DNA of 64,000 nucleotides from Gemmatimonadaceae bacterium (GCA_016720905.1 JADKJT010000030.1:393148-457147), one strand, 5' to 3'. Shown: positions 1 to 9,416, counted from the first letter of the stretch. Notes: generated by a model from the sequence alone, not told the origin. A program made the numbers and translations.

Positions 1-829
1 ATGCGGCGTTGGTGGAACCGCCGGTGGCCGCCACCACGGCGGCCGCATTCTCCAACGCCTGACGCGTCACGATTTGTCGTGGACGCGGCCCATCGCGCAG
101 CAAACGCATCACGGCGCGGCCAGCCGCTTCGGCATAGGCGTCGCGATCCTCGTACGGGGCGGGCGGACTGGCCGAACCCGGTAACGCGAGACCGATGGCT
201 TCCGACACATACGCCATACTGTTGGCGGTATACTGGCCACCACACGAACCGGCACTCGGACACGCCACGCGCTCCAGCGCGGTGAGGTCCTCAAGCGTGG
301 TCTTGCCCGCCGCGTACGACCCCACGGCTTCAAACACATCCAGCACCGTCACATCACGACCATGAAATCGACCTGGCAAAATGCTGCCACCGTACAGAAA
401 CACCGACGGCACATCGAGGCGCAGCATGGCCATCATCATACCGGGGAGCGACTTGTCGCAACCAGCGAGACCGACCAGGCCGTCGTAGCAATGCCCGCGC
501 ACCGTCAGCTCGATGGAGTCGGCGATGATCTCGCGACTGACCAGCGACGATTTCATGCCCGCATGGCCCATGGCGATGCCATCGGTCACGGTGATGGTGG
601 TGAACTCGCGCGGAGTGCCACCCGCCGCAATCACGCCGCGCTTGGCCACCTCGGCTTGCCGGCGCAGCGAGATGTTGCAGGGCGCCGCTTCGTTCCAACT
701 GGACACCACGCCAATCAACGGCTGTTGGATCTCGGCTTCAGTGAGACCCATCGCATAGTAGAACGAGCGGTGTGGTGCGCGTTCGGGACCGACGGTGGTG
801 TGGCGACTGGGCAGCGACGACTTATCCAT
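1..829 (-). CDS. ilvD: Dihydroxy-acid dehydratase, N-terminal part (runs off window)
   Basis: The first 276 residues of dihydroxy-acid dehydratase, the cytoplasmic enzyme that turns dihydroxy-isovalerate and dihydroxy-methylvalerate into 2-keto acids for valine, leucine and isoleucine. The gene reads leftwards and leaves the window, so the C-terminal half is not visible. Translation from the ATG at 829 gives an unbroken frame with the family blocks in order: VVSSWNEAAPCN (C51), TVTDGIAMGHAGM (about 80-92), GLAGCDKSLPGMMMA (C124) and PSAGSCGGQYTANSM (C196). The three cysteines are the expected Fe-S ligands of the IlvD/Edd family. There is no frameshift here, unlike the genes that follow. It lies 98 bp beyond the M56 gene on the same strand and is probably transcribed separately. 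Confidence 0.96.
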   Translation of the reverse strand, partial: MDKSSLPSRHTTVGPERAPHRSFYYAMGLTEAEIQQPLIGVVSSWNEAAPCNISLRRQAEVAKRGVIAAGGTPREFTTITVTDGIAMGHAGMKSSLVSREIIADSIELTVRGHCYDGLVGLAGCDKSLPGMMMAMLRLDVPSVFLYGGSILPGRFHGRDVTVLDVFEAVGSYAAGKTTLEDLTALERVACPSAGSCGGQYTANSMAYVSEAIGLALPGSASPPAPYEDRDAYAEAAGRAVMRLLRDGPRPRQIVTRQALENAAAVVAATGGSTNAA

Positions 830-927
830 GTGGATCGAGATGGCGGATAGGAACGAGGGGGCGGATTCGCGATGAACCCGACCCCCACGACGTTACCGCA
901 TCACGCTGCCGATCGCGAGGTGGGTGG

Positions 928-2403
928 CTACCGCTTCGCCTTCATGATCACCTTGATAACCCCGTTCTTCGCCCGCGGATCGCCATAGGCCAGTCTCGCT
1001 GGTTCACCCTTCACCACTTCGATGGATTCGATCTGCTCGGGCACAAGTCGCTCAAGCTCGGAGGACTCGACAACCTTCCCGTCGATCAGCAGCAGTCCGT
1101 CGAATTTCCGCTTGGGCGACTGAGTGCCGAGTGCACCGACATTCAAATCCGTCTTGGGCTGGGCGATTCTGACTTCAGAAATCGTGACCGACTGCGATTC
1201 CTCCAGCGCGCCGGCGACCTTCATCAAGGCCGGAGCGTCCTTGGTGAGAATGCGAATCTCACTGATCGAATCCCGCTGCTTCGACACCGCGATGGAGGTG
1301 ATCTTTTCGGCGCTGATCGCTTTCGCCACCGACTCCTCCACGGGAGTCCCGTCCACCACATAGTGCACCGCGCCGCTGCCGGCCATGGCCCGTTGGGCGG
1401 TGGTCGCATCCATGCGTTCCACATCCGCCGAGGTGGGCAACTTCGATTCGCAGGCAGTCATGAGCGCGACCGCCGCCAGTAATCCACTGCCAAACCGACG
1501 AGCGTGCACAAATCGCGACGGGCGTGACGTCATGGCAACCAATCTCCGTTCGAGGTACGAACCGTTGCGGGAAAATGCCGGCATAGCCGACGGGAGGGCG
1601 GGACGAAATGCGGACAGCTCGATCAGCAGCGAACCGTAGGCGGCCGCCGGCACACCTCGGCGCAGTACACGTCGATCACAATCCAGTTCAATGGCGAGTC
1701 GCAACCGACCCAGGGCAAACCACAGCGCAGGGTGCCACGGCATACAGGCCACGATCCCGCAGGCCATCACCAGCAACCACGGATCACCGGCGCGCACATG
1801 CTCGGATTCGTGGGCGACAACCAGCCGTTGTTCCTCGGGCGGGCAACGCAGCAACCATGCCGGAAGGATGATCTCGGACGGGGCCAGACCCACGACCGCC
1901 GGACCAGCCGTCGGCGCGATGCGCGCATTGACGTTGTCAATGCGTTGCACCGGCCAACGGCGCATGACACGCCGGATTCGGAGGTAGCTGACCACGAAGA
2001 CGCTCAGCGTTGCGACACTGGCCAGCAGCCAGATCCCGGCCAAACCGCGTTGCAGCGGGGCAGGGACACGAGCCAACGTCGCCTCCACAACCTGCAGCGC
2101 GGCTTCGATCGGAACGATGATGACGTCGCGCGAACGCGCCCACAGCGCCCGAACGCCGTGCGGCGCATCAACGCGCACCATCGATGCGTCTACGGAAGTC
2201 GAGGTGTCCGGCATCGTCACCCGCATGGAGGAGGACTCTCTCCGGAAGGGAGCCGCGATACTCAACGCGACCATGGCGCCCATGGCACCAAACCAGATCC
2301 AGCGGACCGCGCGCTGGGCGGCATGCTGGGCATCGTGTGCAGCGATCGCCGCCAGCGCCACCAGGCCGCCGATGAGTAGAGAAAACAGCATCCAGCTGCT
2401 CAT
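928..2403 (-). CDS. BlaR1/MecR1-like M56 metallopeptidase with plug-like C-terminal domains
   Basis: A 491-residue inner-membrane zinc peptidase of family M56. Hydrophobic segments lie near residues 4-24, 33-51, 121-141 and 207-225. The zinc motif HESEH is at 198-202, in the context VVAHESEHVRAGDPW. After a lipobox-like stretch (VALMTACES, near 320) the protein carries not a penicillin-binding sensor but two modules resembling TonB-receptor plug domains: one around HYVVDGTPV and one around LLLIDGKVV, ending GVIKVIMKAKR. The start codon overlaps the stop of the upstream BlaI-type repressor gene (ATGA), so the two are probably translationally coupled. By family logic the peptidase relieves repression by BlaI when a signal is sensed. 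The signal is unknown, and beta-lactam sensing is not supported. Confidence 0.85.
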   Translation of the reverse strand: MSSWMLFSLLIGGLVALAAIAAHDAQHAAQRAVRWIWFGAMGAMVALSIAAPFRRESSSMRVTMPDTSTSVDASMVRVDAPHGVRALWARSRDVIIVPIEAALQVVEATLARVPAPLQRGLAGIWLLASVATLSVFVVSYLRIRRVMRRWPVQRIDNVNARIAPTAGPAVVGLAPSEIILPAWLLRCPPEEQRLVVAHESEHVRAGDPWLLVMACGIVACMPWHPALWFALGRLRLAIELDCDRRVLRRGVPAAAYGSLLIELSAFRPALPSAMPAFSRNGSYLERRLVAMTSRPSRFVHARRFGSGLLAAVALMTACESKLPTSADVERMDATTAQRAMAGSGAVHYVVDGTPVEESVAKAISAEKITSIAVSKQRDSISEIRILTKDAPALMKVAGALEESQSVTISEVRIAQPKTDLNVGALGTQSPKRKFDGLLLIDGKVVESSELERLVPEQIESIEVVKGEPARLAYGDPRAKNGVIKVIMKAKR

Positions 2404-2791
2404 GAGCGCTCCTCCGCGTCGGCGGCCAGTAGCCGAGCAGCCAGCAGCGTGCGCATGCGTTCCAGCTCTTCCCGCCCCAGGCCTTCGTCATTTACCAACT
2501 GGGCGAACAAGCGCTCCGACGAGCCCTGAAGATCGCGTCGCGGATGCGCGCAATAGCGCTTCCGCCGGCGTGCTCGGCTTCTACCGCCGCGAAGTAGCGA
2601 TAGGCGCGCCCTTCAGCCTCGTGGCGGACGTATCCCTTCTCTTCGAGGGTCTGGAGCGCCGAGAGAACCGTGGTGTAGGCCACGGGCTCATCAAGCTCGT
2701 CCTTGACCTGGGTGACGGTGGCCGAGCCGAGCTTCCAGAGGACGCTCATCACGGCGAGTTCGCGGGGGGGGAAGTGGATTGGGTCGGCCAT
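2400..2791 (-). CDS. BlaI/MecI/CopY-family transcriptional repressor (one frameshift)
   Basis: A winged-helix repressor of the BlaI/MecI family. The frame from ATG 2791 gives PPRELAVMSVLWKLGSATV, then the recognition-helix region AYTTVLSALQTLEEKGYV, and keeps homology to about base 2530. There it shifts: the as-read frame stops after 99 residues, while the neighbouring frame continues GSSERLFAQLVNDEGLGREE and ends in a TGA overlapping the ATG of the M56 gene. Restoring one base gives about 130 residues, the usual family length, with an ATGA overlap, so the break looks like a sequencing error. A perfect inverted repeat just upstream of the start is the likely autoregulatory operator. The partner is the M56 peptidase downstream. 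Confidence 0.85.
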
Positions 2792-2802
2792 GGCGGGTCA
2801 AG

Positions 2803-2846
2803 TACGGAAGTTTCCGTAGAATGACACCATGGCCCCCGCGTGTCAA
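2803..2846 (-). promoter_or_regulatory. Promoter and BlaI-type operator of the repressor/M56 operon
   Basis: Read on the minus strand, a perfect TTGACA -35 box (complement of 2841-2846) is followed after 17 bp by CATTCT (2818-2823), a 3/6 match to a -10 box. It is directly followed by a palindrome with 7-bp arms, TACGGAA and TTCCGTA, separated by 2 bp (2803-2818). The palindrome covers the expected transcription start, 11 bp before the repressor ATG. This is where a BlaI-type autorepressor would bind. The role is inferred from position and symmetry. Confidence 0.65.
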
Positions 2847-2874
2847 CTGGTTTTCCAGTAGTCGGCCGAATTCC

Positions 2875-3966
2875 CTACTGCAACTGGATATACAGCGGCA
2901 CCGGCCACAGTCGCAGAATCGATTCGCGGCTGGTGGATGGGTTGTCGTTGCGCGACTTGGTGAACTGCTTCCAGCCGGCGAACTGCACGGGTTCCTTCTT
3001 GATGTAGCTGTAGTATGAATCCCGCTTGAGCCACGGCGCGCCAAAGCCATCCATGTGCATCACGATCTGCACCTTCGCATCGAGCTTGATGTTCGACGCG
3101 TTCGTGACGCCCTTACGTGTGAAGCGATGCACCACCAGCACTTTCGGCGGCAGGTTGTACTTGTCGACCAGACCGGCCAGAAACCGCGACGCGTAGTTGA
3201 TATCCGCGGCATCGTACGTGCCGATTTTCTTTCCCGGACGCGTGGCGTCCTTCATGGAAAATTCCGGATCGATGCCCAGGTGCACCTCCGGTCGCTTCAG
3301 GAAAGCTCCAGCCACGGCAGCTCCTGCTGCAACGTGCTTTGCCCTACTTGCACGTCCACGAACATGATGGCGTTCTTGCGCTTCGCCCAGCCGTACACTT
3401 TCTCGATGACGGTGCTGTCCATGCGCAGTCGGTACTTGCCATCGCGACCCGCATCGGCCTGCGCCACGACGGCGATCAGGTGCAGCGCCGGTTGCACGGG
3501 ATGTGAGGGATCGAGGCGGTTCCATTCCGCGACTTCCTGGTCCAATCGACGCAGCATGTCATCGGTCTCGAACTCGCCCAGAATCCCCATGCGCTTCGAC
3601 AGCGGATTGCCGTAGAAGGCAATGATGCGCTTGGCCGGCAAGATCGAACCTGGAAGCGTGGCGGGCATCTTGGGTGGCCACAGCGAATCGAGGTCGCTGC
3701 CGGCGTTCTTATAGGCGAGATGCTTCTCACCGGCCACGGAGCCCAGCGCGCCAGTCGGACGCGCGGACTTCTTGATGGTGTCCGCGCGCTGCGTCTTGTT
3801 GGTGGCGCGCTTTTTCGACGCCGCCGTGGTCTTGGCGCGTGTCGACTTCACGGCGGGCGGCTTGGCGCTTTGCACCGCGCGCGCGGACACGGGTACAACT
3901 GACGCCGAGCAGCGCTGCACCGGCGGCGCCCAAGCGGCGAGTGAAGAAATTCGGATTCAGGGGCAT
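2875..3966 (-). pseudogene. Conserved exported protein of unknown function (two frameshifts)
   Basis: Apparently one gene split over three frames. The start at 3966 gives MPLNPNFFTRRLGAAGAALL, a signal-like N terminus. A shift near 3900 leads into a Lys/Ala-rich linker (AVKSTRAKTTAASKKRATNK) and then a domain with AFYGNPLSKRMGILGE, PALHLIAVVAQAD and DGKYRLRMDSTVIEKVYGW. A second shift near 3300 leads to RPEVHLGIDPEFSM, LPPKVLVVHRFTRKGV, VQIVMHMDGFGAPWLKRDSY and the C terminus PLYIQLQ. The alternation of beta-strands and acidic/histidine motifs looks enzymatic and possibly TIM-barrel-like, but I do not recognise a named family. It lies downstream of the BlaI promoter region and in the same direction as the DUF4403 gene behind it. 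Confidence 0.6.
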
Positions 3967-4035
3967 CCTACAAACATCACTTGTTGACGCTCCGTGTTGC
4001 AGCGCGTCTGTTGCCGATTTTCGCCGGTCCTGCGC

Positions 4036-5463
4036 TCACGGGATCTCCTGATCGATGCCCAATCCCAGTTTCCGATGGCTTCCGCGCGGACCACCAACCA
4101 CCGCGGCTCGGCGACGACGTCCAGCAACCGACCGGTGGATACGGTACCAGACAACGACACCGTCGGCCAAATCACGATTGAGCGCCTGTTCGACGCGCGA
4201 GCGGGTTTCTCCATGAGTGGCTCAATGGGGACGCGGCCTGAGCGCGCAACTCGGTCACCATATCCTCTTCTTGAGCCACGCCAGCCCGAGTACCAGGGCG
4301 TTGGCCGTGGCCACGTCAAAGTCAGAGGTCAGGCACGGTGAGCATGCGGGCCACCGAATCCACTTCGGCGTTCCCATAAAGCATGCGTCGCCACCGATGG
4401 CGCCGTCCATGCCCAGCGCCAGCACGACGCGGCCGTCGCCCAGCGGGTAGAGTCGCGCCTGTTTCACCGCGACTCGGCGTCCGAAGCGGCTGAAGTGTCG
4501 CCCGACGAGCTGTTTGGCCAGCAATGTGCTCGCCGCATCGTAGCCAAGCAGACCCTCCAGCAGCAGGTGGGCGCTGTCTCCAACCACCCGATTGGCCGGT
4601 ACCAACGGAGGGAGTGTCGTCGTGATTCTCGCCGGCTGCGGTCCGTACACCAGCAAAGGCCGCGCGAACAGGCGGACATCCGCAATCAGTGCGGTATCCC
4701 TGCCGCAATCCGCCCAATCGAACCTGAAACCGGTGCCAGACCAGCCAGAGACTGTCCTGGATGCGAATGCTCTTGTTGAGGAGATTGTACCACCGCTCGA
4801 CGCGCGCTCGCAGATCGAACGCGGAATCTTGCGATCGACTGCGGGCAGTCGACTCTGCAGTTGCGGCCGAAGCGCGGCCACCACACGATCGGTGACGTCG
4901 ATGTGGAACATCGTCACCCGACACGCATCGCGATCTGTCTCGGTGACCGGTCGCACGGATCGCACGCGTGATCGGGCGCGGATCTGCCAATCGGCATTCA
5001 CTTCCAGATCGGTCGTGATGACGACGCGACCCGCGGCCTGATACTGCCGACCTGCCATGACGGCGCTGACCGTGGGCCTGATCATGGGTTGTACCAGCCG
5101 CGTCCTTCGTACGAGACGATCGTCGATAGCGTGAGTCGAGTCCCGTCGAACGCGACGTCGAATGGGGTGCGCGTGGCGGCGAAGGCGAACGCCTGCCGCT
5201 TGTTGGACGGGATCGTGATTCGACGGGTCATGTCGCCAAACCGCCGGGGACCGACTGTTCGAGCGCCGACAGCATCGGCTCCAGCGCATAGCTGATCGGT
5301 GCGTCGACGACCGATGGCGAGATGGGAAGAAGGACTTTGCGAGCCACTGGACCCGATCCCGGTGGCGGCGGCCGGCGCGGCGGGCGACAAAGGCGCTACT
5401 CCCGCACGCGCCCGTGAGAATCGATCCGACAAGGCCTCCACCGACCACTGACATTGCACGCAT
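4036..5463 (-). pseudogene. DUF4403-family lipoprotein (many frameshifts)
   Basis: An approximately 470-residue DUF4403 protein, reconstructed across all three minus frames. It starts at 5463 with a lipoprotein signal (GLVGSILTGAC, lipobox LTGAC). Homologous blocks then appear in changing frames: KVLLPISPSVVDAPISYALE, TRRITIPSNKRQAFAFAATR, VVITTDLEVNADWQIRAR, FDLRARVERWYNLLNKSIRI, RLFARPLLVYGPQP, LLLEGLLGYDAASTLLAKQL, LYPLGDGRVVLALGMDG, SGTVSTGRLLDVVAEPRWLV, and a C terminus ending GLGIDQEIP before a TGA at 4036. At least seven single-base shifts are needed. DUF4403 proteins are envelope lipoproteins of unknown function. The blocks are still well conserved despite the shifts, which favours poor base calling over decay. 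Confidence 0.7.
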
Positions 5464-5525
5464 ACCGGCAGGTTACCCGACATCGTGCGAACGCACCATC
5501 CCTGCGGGCTCCGTCCACCTCAACC

Positions 5526-6313
5526 ATACCACTCTACGCCTATCGATCTGGCTCGCGTATTGCCGTCGTCACGGGCGGTGCGAACGGCATCGGTCTCGCG
5601 ACGGCTCACCGCCTTGCCGCCAGCGGTGCCCGCGTGGCGATCTGGGGATCGCGTGGCGAGGCCGGGGCAGCAGCGGAGCGCGCGCTCACCACTGCGGGTG
5701 CGGATGCGCCTTTGTGGAGACGGATGTCACCAGTCGTGTCAGCGTCGATCACGCGGTGGCCGCCACGTTGACGCGCTTCGGGGCGATTGACATTCTCATC
5801 AACAATGCCGGCATCACGCGCGACGCGCAGCTGGTGAAGGTGAAGGAGGGCACGGTAACCGGCGGCATGAGCGACGCCGAGTTCGACGATGTGGTGGCAG
5901 TGAATCTCAAGGGGGTATTCACCTGCACGCAGGCGGTCGTGCCGCACCTGCTCGCGCGCGGGGGCGGACGGATCATCAACGCGTCGTCAGTGGTGGCCTT
6001 CAACGGGAACTTCGGGCAATCCAACTATGTCGCGACGAAGGCGGGGGTAATTGGCCTGACGCAGGTGTGGGCCCGCGAGCTCGGTCGACGGAATATCACC
6101 GTGAACGCCGTGGCCCCCGGATTCATTGCCACGGATATGACCCGCAAAATGCCGCAAGTCGCCCTCGACGGCATGATGGCGCACACACCGGTGGGTCGCC
6201 TTGGCACGCCCGAGGACGTCGCCAACGCCTACTGTTTCCTGGCGTCCGATTTCGCCGCATTCATCAACGGCGCGGTGCTGCAGGTTGATGGCGGATTGGT
6301 CATTGGGACGTGA
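5526..6313 (+). CDS. SDR-family 3-oxoacyl-ACP/acetoacetyl-CoA reductase-like (one frameshift)
   Basis: A short-chain dehydrogenase of the FabG/PhaB type, about 260 residues once one shift near 5700 is repaired. The N-terminal piece has the dinucleotide-binding motif VVTGGANGIGLATA. The C-terminal piece has ILINNAGITRD, the catalytic serine in NASSVVAFNGN, the catalytic YVATK, and the family end VLQVDGG. Homology begins at PLYAYRSG, where the codon before Pro reads ATA (5526) and no ATG, GTG or TTG lies close by, so the start codon may itself be misread. By family it reduces a 3-oxoacyl thioester with NADPH; the thioester carrier is uncertain. It runs convergent with mtgA, with a short tandem-repeat tract between them. 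Confidence 0.75.
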
Positions 6314-6317
6314 GGGA

Positions 6318-6408
6318 AGTACCTAGTACCTAGTACCTAGTACCTAGTACCTAGTACTTAGCTAGTACTTCAGTACCCTAGTACTTGGTACTTGGTACTT
6401 GGTACTTG
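6318..6408. repeat. GTAC-containing 7-bp tandem repeat tract, locus 1
   Basis: Five clean copies of the heptamer AGTACCT are followed by degenerate copies (AGTACTT with interruptions) and then GGTACTT repeated three times, filling the gap between the convergent SDR and mtgA genes. Every unit has the palindrome GTAC at its core. A second tract with the same units lies at 46154-46222, also against the 3' end of a gene. There are no spacers of CRISPR length. Function is unknown. Confidence 0.85.
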
Positions 6409-6413
6409 TTCAC

Positions 6414-7107
6414 TCAGTCCTTTGACGCCTCATACCGCATGCGTTCCATGATTGCGGCCGCGCGACGCGTGGCGATGGCTCCTCGAGGAGACCAGCGTTT
6501 GGGAGACGGCAGGATGGCGGCAAGCCGCGCGGCCTCGTCTCGTGAGAGTGACGCGGCGCTCTTGCCGAAATGCAGTTTCGCCGCCGCCTCCGCCCCGTAC
6601 ACGCTGGGGCCCCACTCGGCGAGGTTCAGGTACAGATCAAGGATGCGTTCCTTCGAGAGCAGCAATTCCAGCCAGACCGTCAGATAGAGTTCCAGGCCCT
6701 TCCTCACGTACGACCGGCCATTCCACAAGAAGAGATTCTTGGCTACTTGCTGAGTCAGCGTGGACGCCGCGCAATTTGCCGCCGCGTCTCCGGCGCTCGA
6801 GGGCCTTGTCGATCTCCACAAAGTCGATGCCGTGGTGCAGGTAGAAACGGTCATCTTCCGAGGCCAGCACGGCGCGGCGCAAGTTGGGCGAGAGCTTGGC
6901 GCGTGACACGGTGGTGTGCTTCGGCCAGATCGGGCGCGCGCCGGTGAACACGCGGGTGACTGTCTGTTGCACCATGACCGAGGTCACCGGCGGCTGAATG
7001 ACGGCCAGAGCAGGAATCATCGGCACGGGCGCCAGCAACATCAGCATGGTCCCGATGACGACACGCCGTGCGACGCGGCCCCATCGCGACGTCGGGCGTC
7101 GTGTCAT
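6414..7107 (-). CDS. mtgA: Monofunctional peptidoglycan transglycosylase (one frameshift)
   Basis: A GT51 glycosyltransferase that polymerises lipid II into glycan strands at the outer face of the inner membrane. The start at 7107 (MTRRPTSRWGRVARR) precedes one membrane segment (VVIGTMLMLLAPVPMIPAL). The first catalytic glutamate is in LASEDDRFYLHHGIDF. A shift near 6800 then moves the frame to STLTQQVAKNLFLWNGRSY, LLSKERILDLYLNLAEWGP and YGAEAAAKLHFGKSAASLSR. The repaired length, about 230 residues, is typical for MtgA, which has no transpeptidase domain. It follows the lipid A acyltransferase-like gene by about 57 bp, which makes a small envelope-synthesis group. Confidence 0.85.
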
Positions 7108-7163
7108 CGCCGCCCTCAGTCGCTGCGACCACCGCCCCGTGAACGGTTTGAACCGCAGGGCGC

Positions 7164-8027
7164 TCACGGTTCGCGTAAGTGCGCGGGGGTGTCCGGCGGT
7201 TGACGTCGCCAACGACGGTGCTGCCAGAAATACTGCTCGGGGTACCGCCGCACATACCGCTCCAGCATCTCCGTATACGCGAGCACGATCGCGTCGATGT
7301 CCGCCTCGCGATCTCCCGGTGGGCTGCACCGGGACGGGATCGATCAGGACCGCGTATTTGCCGTTCGCTTCTCGCACGATGGCGACAAACAGCACAGGAA
7401 CTTCAAAGCGCAGCGCAAAGACGGCGGGTCCACGAGGTGTTTTCGCGGGTCGACCGAAGAACGGGACAAAGGTGCTGGCCAGGCCGAGGCGTCGTGGTCG
7501 CTGACAAACGCCACACAGCGATTGTCGCGCAGCGACCGCGGTGTCGGCCGGCGCACGGCATCTTTGTCGTGAATGACTTCCATGCCGATCTTCCGCCGCG
7601 TCCGACTGACGTAGGCCTCGAAAATGGGGTTGGCCATTCCGCGCGCGACCACATCAATCGGGATGCCGCGCGCGGCGAAATAGGCGCCGCCAAACTCCCA
7701 GTTGCCGAGGTGGCCGGTAACCAGAATCACCCCGCGGCCGCCGGCAAGACTCTGCTCGACGTACTCCCAGCCTTCGACGCGCTCAACCCGGGCCAGAATT
7801 TCTTCCGGTGTCGTGCCGGGCATCGTGGCGGTCTCGATGGACGTTCGGCCCAGACTCTCATACGACCGCCCGGCCAGCGACTCGACCTCGACGGGCGTGC
7901 GTTCGGGAAAGGCCGCAGCGATTTGCCGTTCCACCACGCCGCGACGGATGCCGATGGGCTTGTAGACCAGCCGTCCGATACGACCTCCCACCCAGCTGGC
8001 GCCCCGCCATCCCAGTAATCGCAGCAC
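7164..8027 (-). pseudogene. Lysophospholipid/lipid A acyltransferase, LpxL/HtrB-like (two frameshifts)
   Basis: A member of the LpxL/HtrB/PatB1 acyltransferase family, which adds a secondary acyl chain to lipid A (or a related glycolipid) at the cytoplasmic face of the inner membrane. The first segment contains PIGIRRGVVERQIAAAFPER, the catalytic HX4E in VTGHLGNWEFGGAYFA, and KIGMEVIHDKDAVRR. Two shifts, near 7490 and 7320, lead through FALRFEVPVLFVAIVREANG and IDPVPV to ERYVRRYPEQYFWQHRRW and a stop at 7164. The GTG at 8027 is the first usable start, but the frame stays open and homologous upstream (SHRLEYAATRAVVG), so the true start is probably nearer 8090. It sits between the ompA-like gene and mtgA. 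Confidence 0.75.
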
Positions 8028-8201
8028 GCCTACAACGGCGCGGGTGGCCGCGTATTCCAGTCGGTGCGAAAGGGTCGGAGACTTGGCGTTGCTGGTCGCG
8101 AACGGCGAAACATACCAGATGAGCGCCGCACCGATCAGGGATCGGCGCGGCGCTCGGGTACCCCAGCAGCGGCAGCAGGTGCCGCTGGCTTGAATTTACA
8201 T

Positions 8202-9249
8202 TCAGTTTCGTGAGCATGACCAGCACGCGGCGATTGGTCGCTCGACCGTTATCGGTGGTGTTCGGCGCAATCGGATCGGTCTCGCCGGCCGTGCGGGCAT
8301 TGATGCGCGAATCGGCGACGCCCTTCGAGACGAGATAGGCCTTGGCCTGATCCGCACGATCCTGCCCAAGCTTCACGTTGTATTTCTCGCTGCCAATGGC
8401 GTCGGTGTTCCCGGTGACGTCGATGGTGCGTGCCGCGTTGGTGGGGCAATCAGCGACCCAGCGATCTTGTCCAGGATGACCTTGGCTTCGGGCGTGATAT
8501 CGCTCTTGTTGAATCCGAAGTTGATCGCGCCGATCACGATCGGGCGAGGCGACGGGCCAACGAGACGAACGGTGTCGATTCGCGAGATGAACTGGGTGTC
8601 TCGCTGAATCCGCGTCACCGTGACGGTATCGTACTGAATACGGGGTTTCGGCGGGTTGGTGAAGAACGACAGGGCTGAGGCCAGCCTGGGCGCCCAGATT
8701 GAGTCCCGTCGCCCGCGCGACCGGTTTCGCATTGTCGTCGGCCGGCATGATAAAGGTGCCGGTTCCTTCCACGCGCGCCGACAGGCGGTTGTTCAGGATG
8801 AAGCGGAGACCAACCAATCCCTGCGGGCCACCACCGCGTGGTGCGACCTGACGTACCCGACCGTAAGAGTGATATCCGTATCCGGCACCCAACAGCAGTT
8901 TTACACGTTCGGCCAGCGGGTGATTGTACGTCATCCGGTACGACCACATGGCATCCGACACCTTGCGCAGCGAATCGCGTCCACTCTCGCCCGTCATCGG
9001 CTGATTCACGTCGGCGTCGGCATAGCTCAACTCCAGCTCGGCCAGCCAGTTACGGAACGCGTAGATGCCGACGCGGCCACCAGCGCCCAAGGTCGGATCC
9101 AGCTTGAGGGTGTCCATGTACTTGGTGTAGCGACCAAACCCGCCAATTTCTATGGCACCCTGTCGTTGAGCGTCAGCAGAGGCGGGAATTGCCAACGCCA
9201 TCGCCGCAGCGATGACAGCGCCAAGCGTGAGGCTGCGTAGATTGCGCAT
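8202..9249 (-). pseudogene. OmpA-family outer-membrane protein (two or three frameshifts)
   Basis: An outer-membrane protein with a signal peptide (ATG 9249, GAVIAAAMALAIPASADAQ) and an N-terminal eight-strand-type barrel (for example VGIYAFRNWLAELELSYADA and LLLGAGYGYHSYGRV). At the C terminus is an OmpA peptidoglycan-binding domain: AINFGFNKSDITPEAKVILD, then DVTGNTDAIGSEKYNVKLGQ, then RADQAKAYLVSKGVADSRIN. The middle section (bases about 8440-8680) lies in another frame from the two ends, so two compensating shifts are present. A third probably hides the stop, placed at about 8202 after NRRVLVMLTK. It is divergent from the cation-efflux gene. Confidence 0.8.
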
Positions 9250-9349
9250 GTTCGTCTCATTGAATTGGGAATGCTCCCGAACGCACAGGATCGCCAGCCA
9301 TTTGGCGTGGTGCCCGACAACGTCGAAATTGCATTCGCGATACCAACAA

Positions 9350-9383
9350 GTTCCTATTTACCAGATCATCTGGTAATAGGAAC
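9350..9383. promoter_or_regulatory. 34-bp near-perfect palindrome in a divergent promoter region
   Basis: The left arm is GTTCCTATTTACCAGAT (17 nt), the centre a single C, and the right arm ATCTGGTAATAGGAAC (16 nt). The arms are exact reverse complements except for one extra T in the left arm, which could be a homopolymer error. It lies about 100 bp upstream of the ompA-like start (minus strand) and 33 bp upstream of the cation-diffusion-facilitator GTG (plus strand). Position and symmetry suggest the operator of a dimeric regulator of one or both genes. No T-run makes it a terminator, and no regulator gene is adjacent. Confidence 0.6.
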
Positions 9384-9416
9384 ATACACTACTCCGCTGT
9401 CGGGAAGGCCCTTTCG

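Noticed and set aside
6318..6408. CRISPR-like array
   Set aside because: Units are 7 bp with no unique spacers, and no cas genes are present in the window.
7858..8202. C-terminal extension of the OmpA protein into the acyltransferase region
   Set aside because: The frame stays open only because a shift hides the stop; the extended residues have no OmpA homology and overlap the LpxL-like gene.
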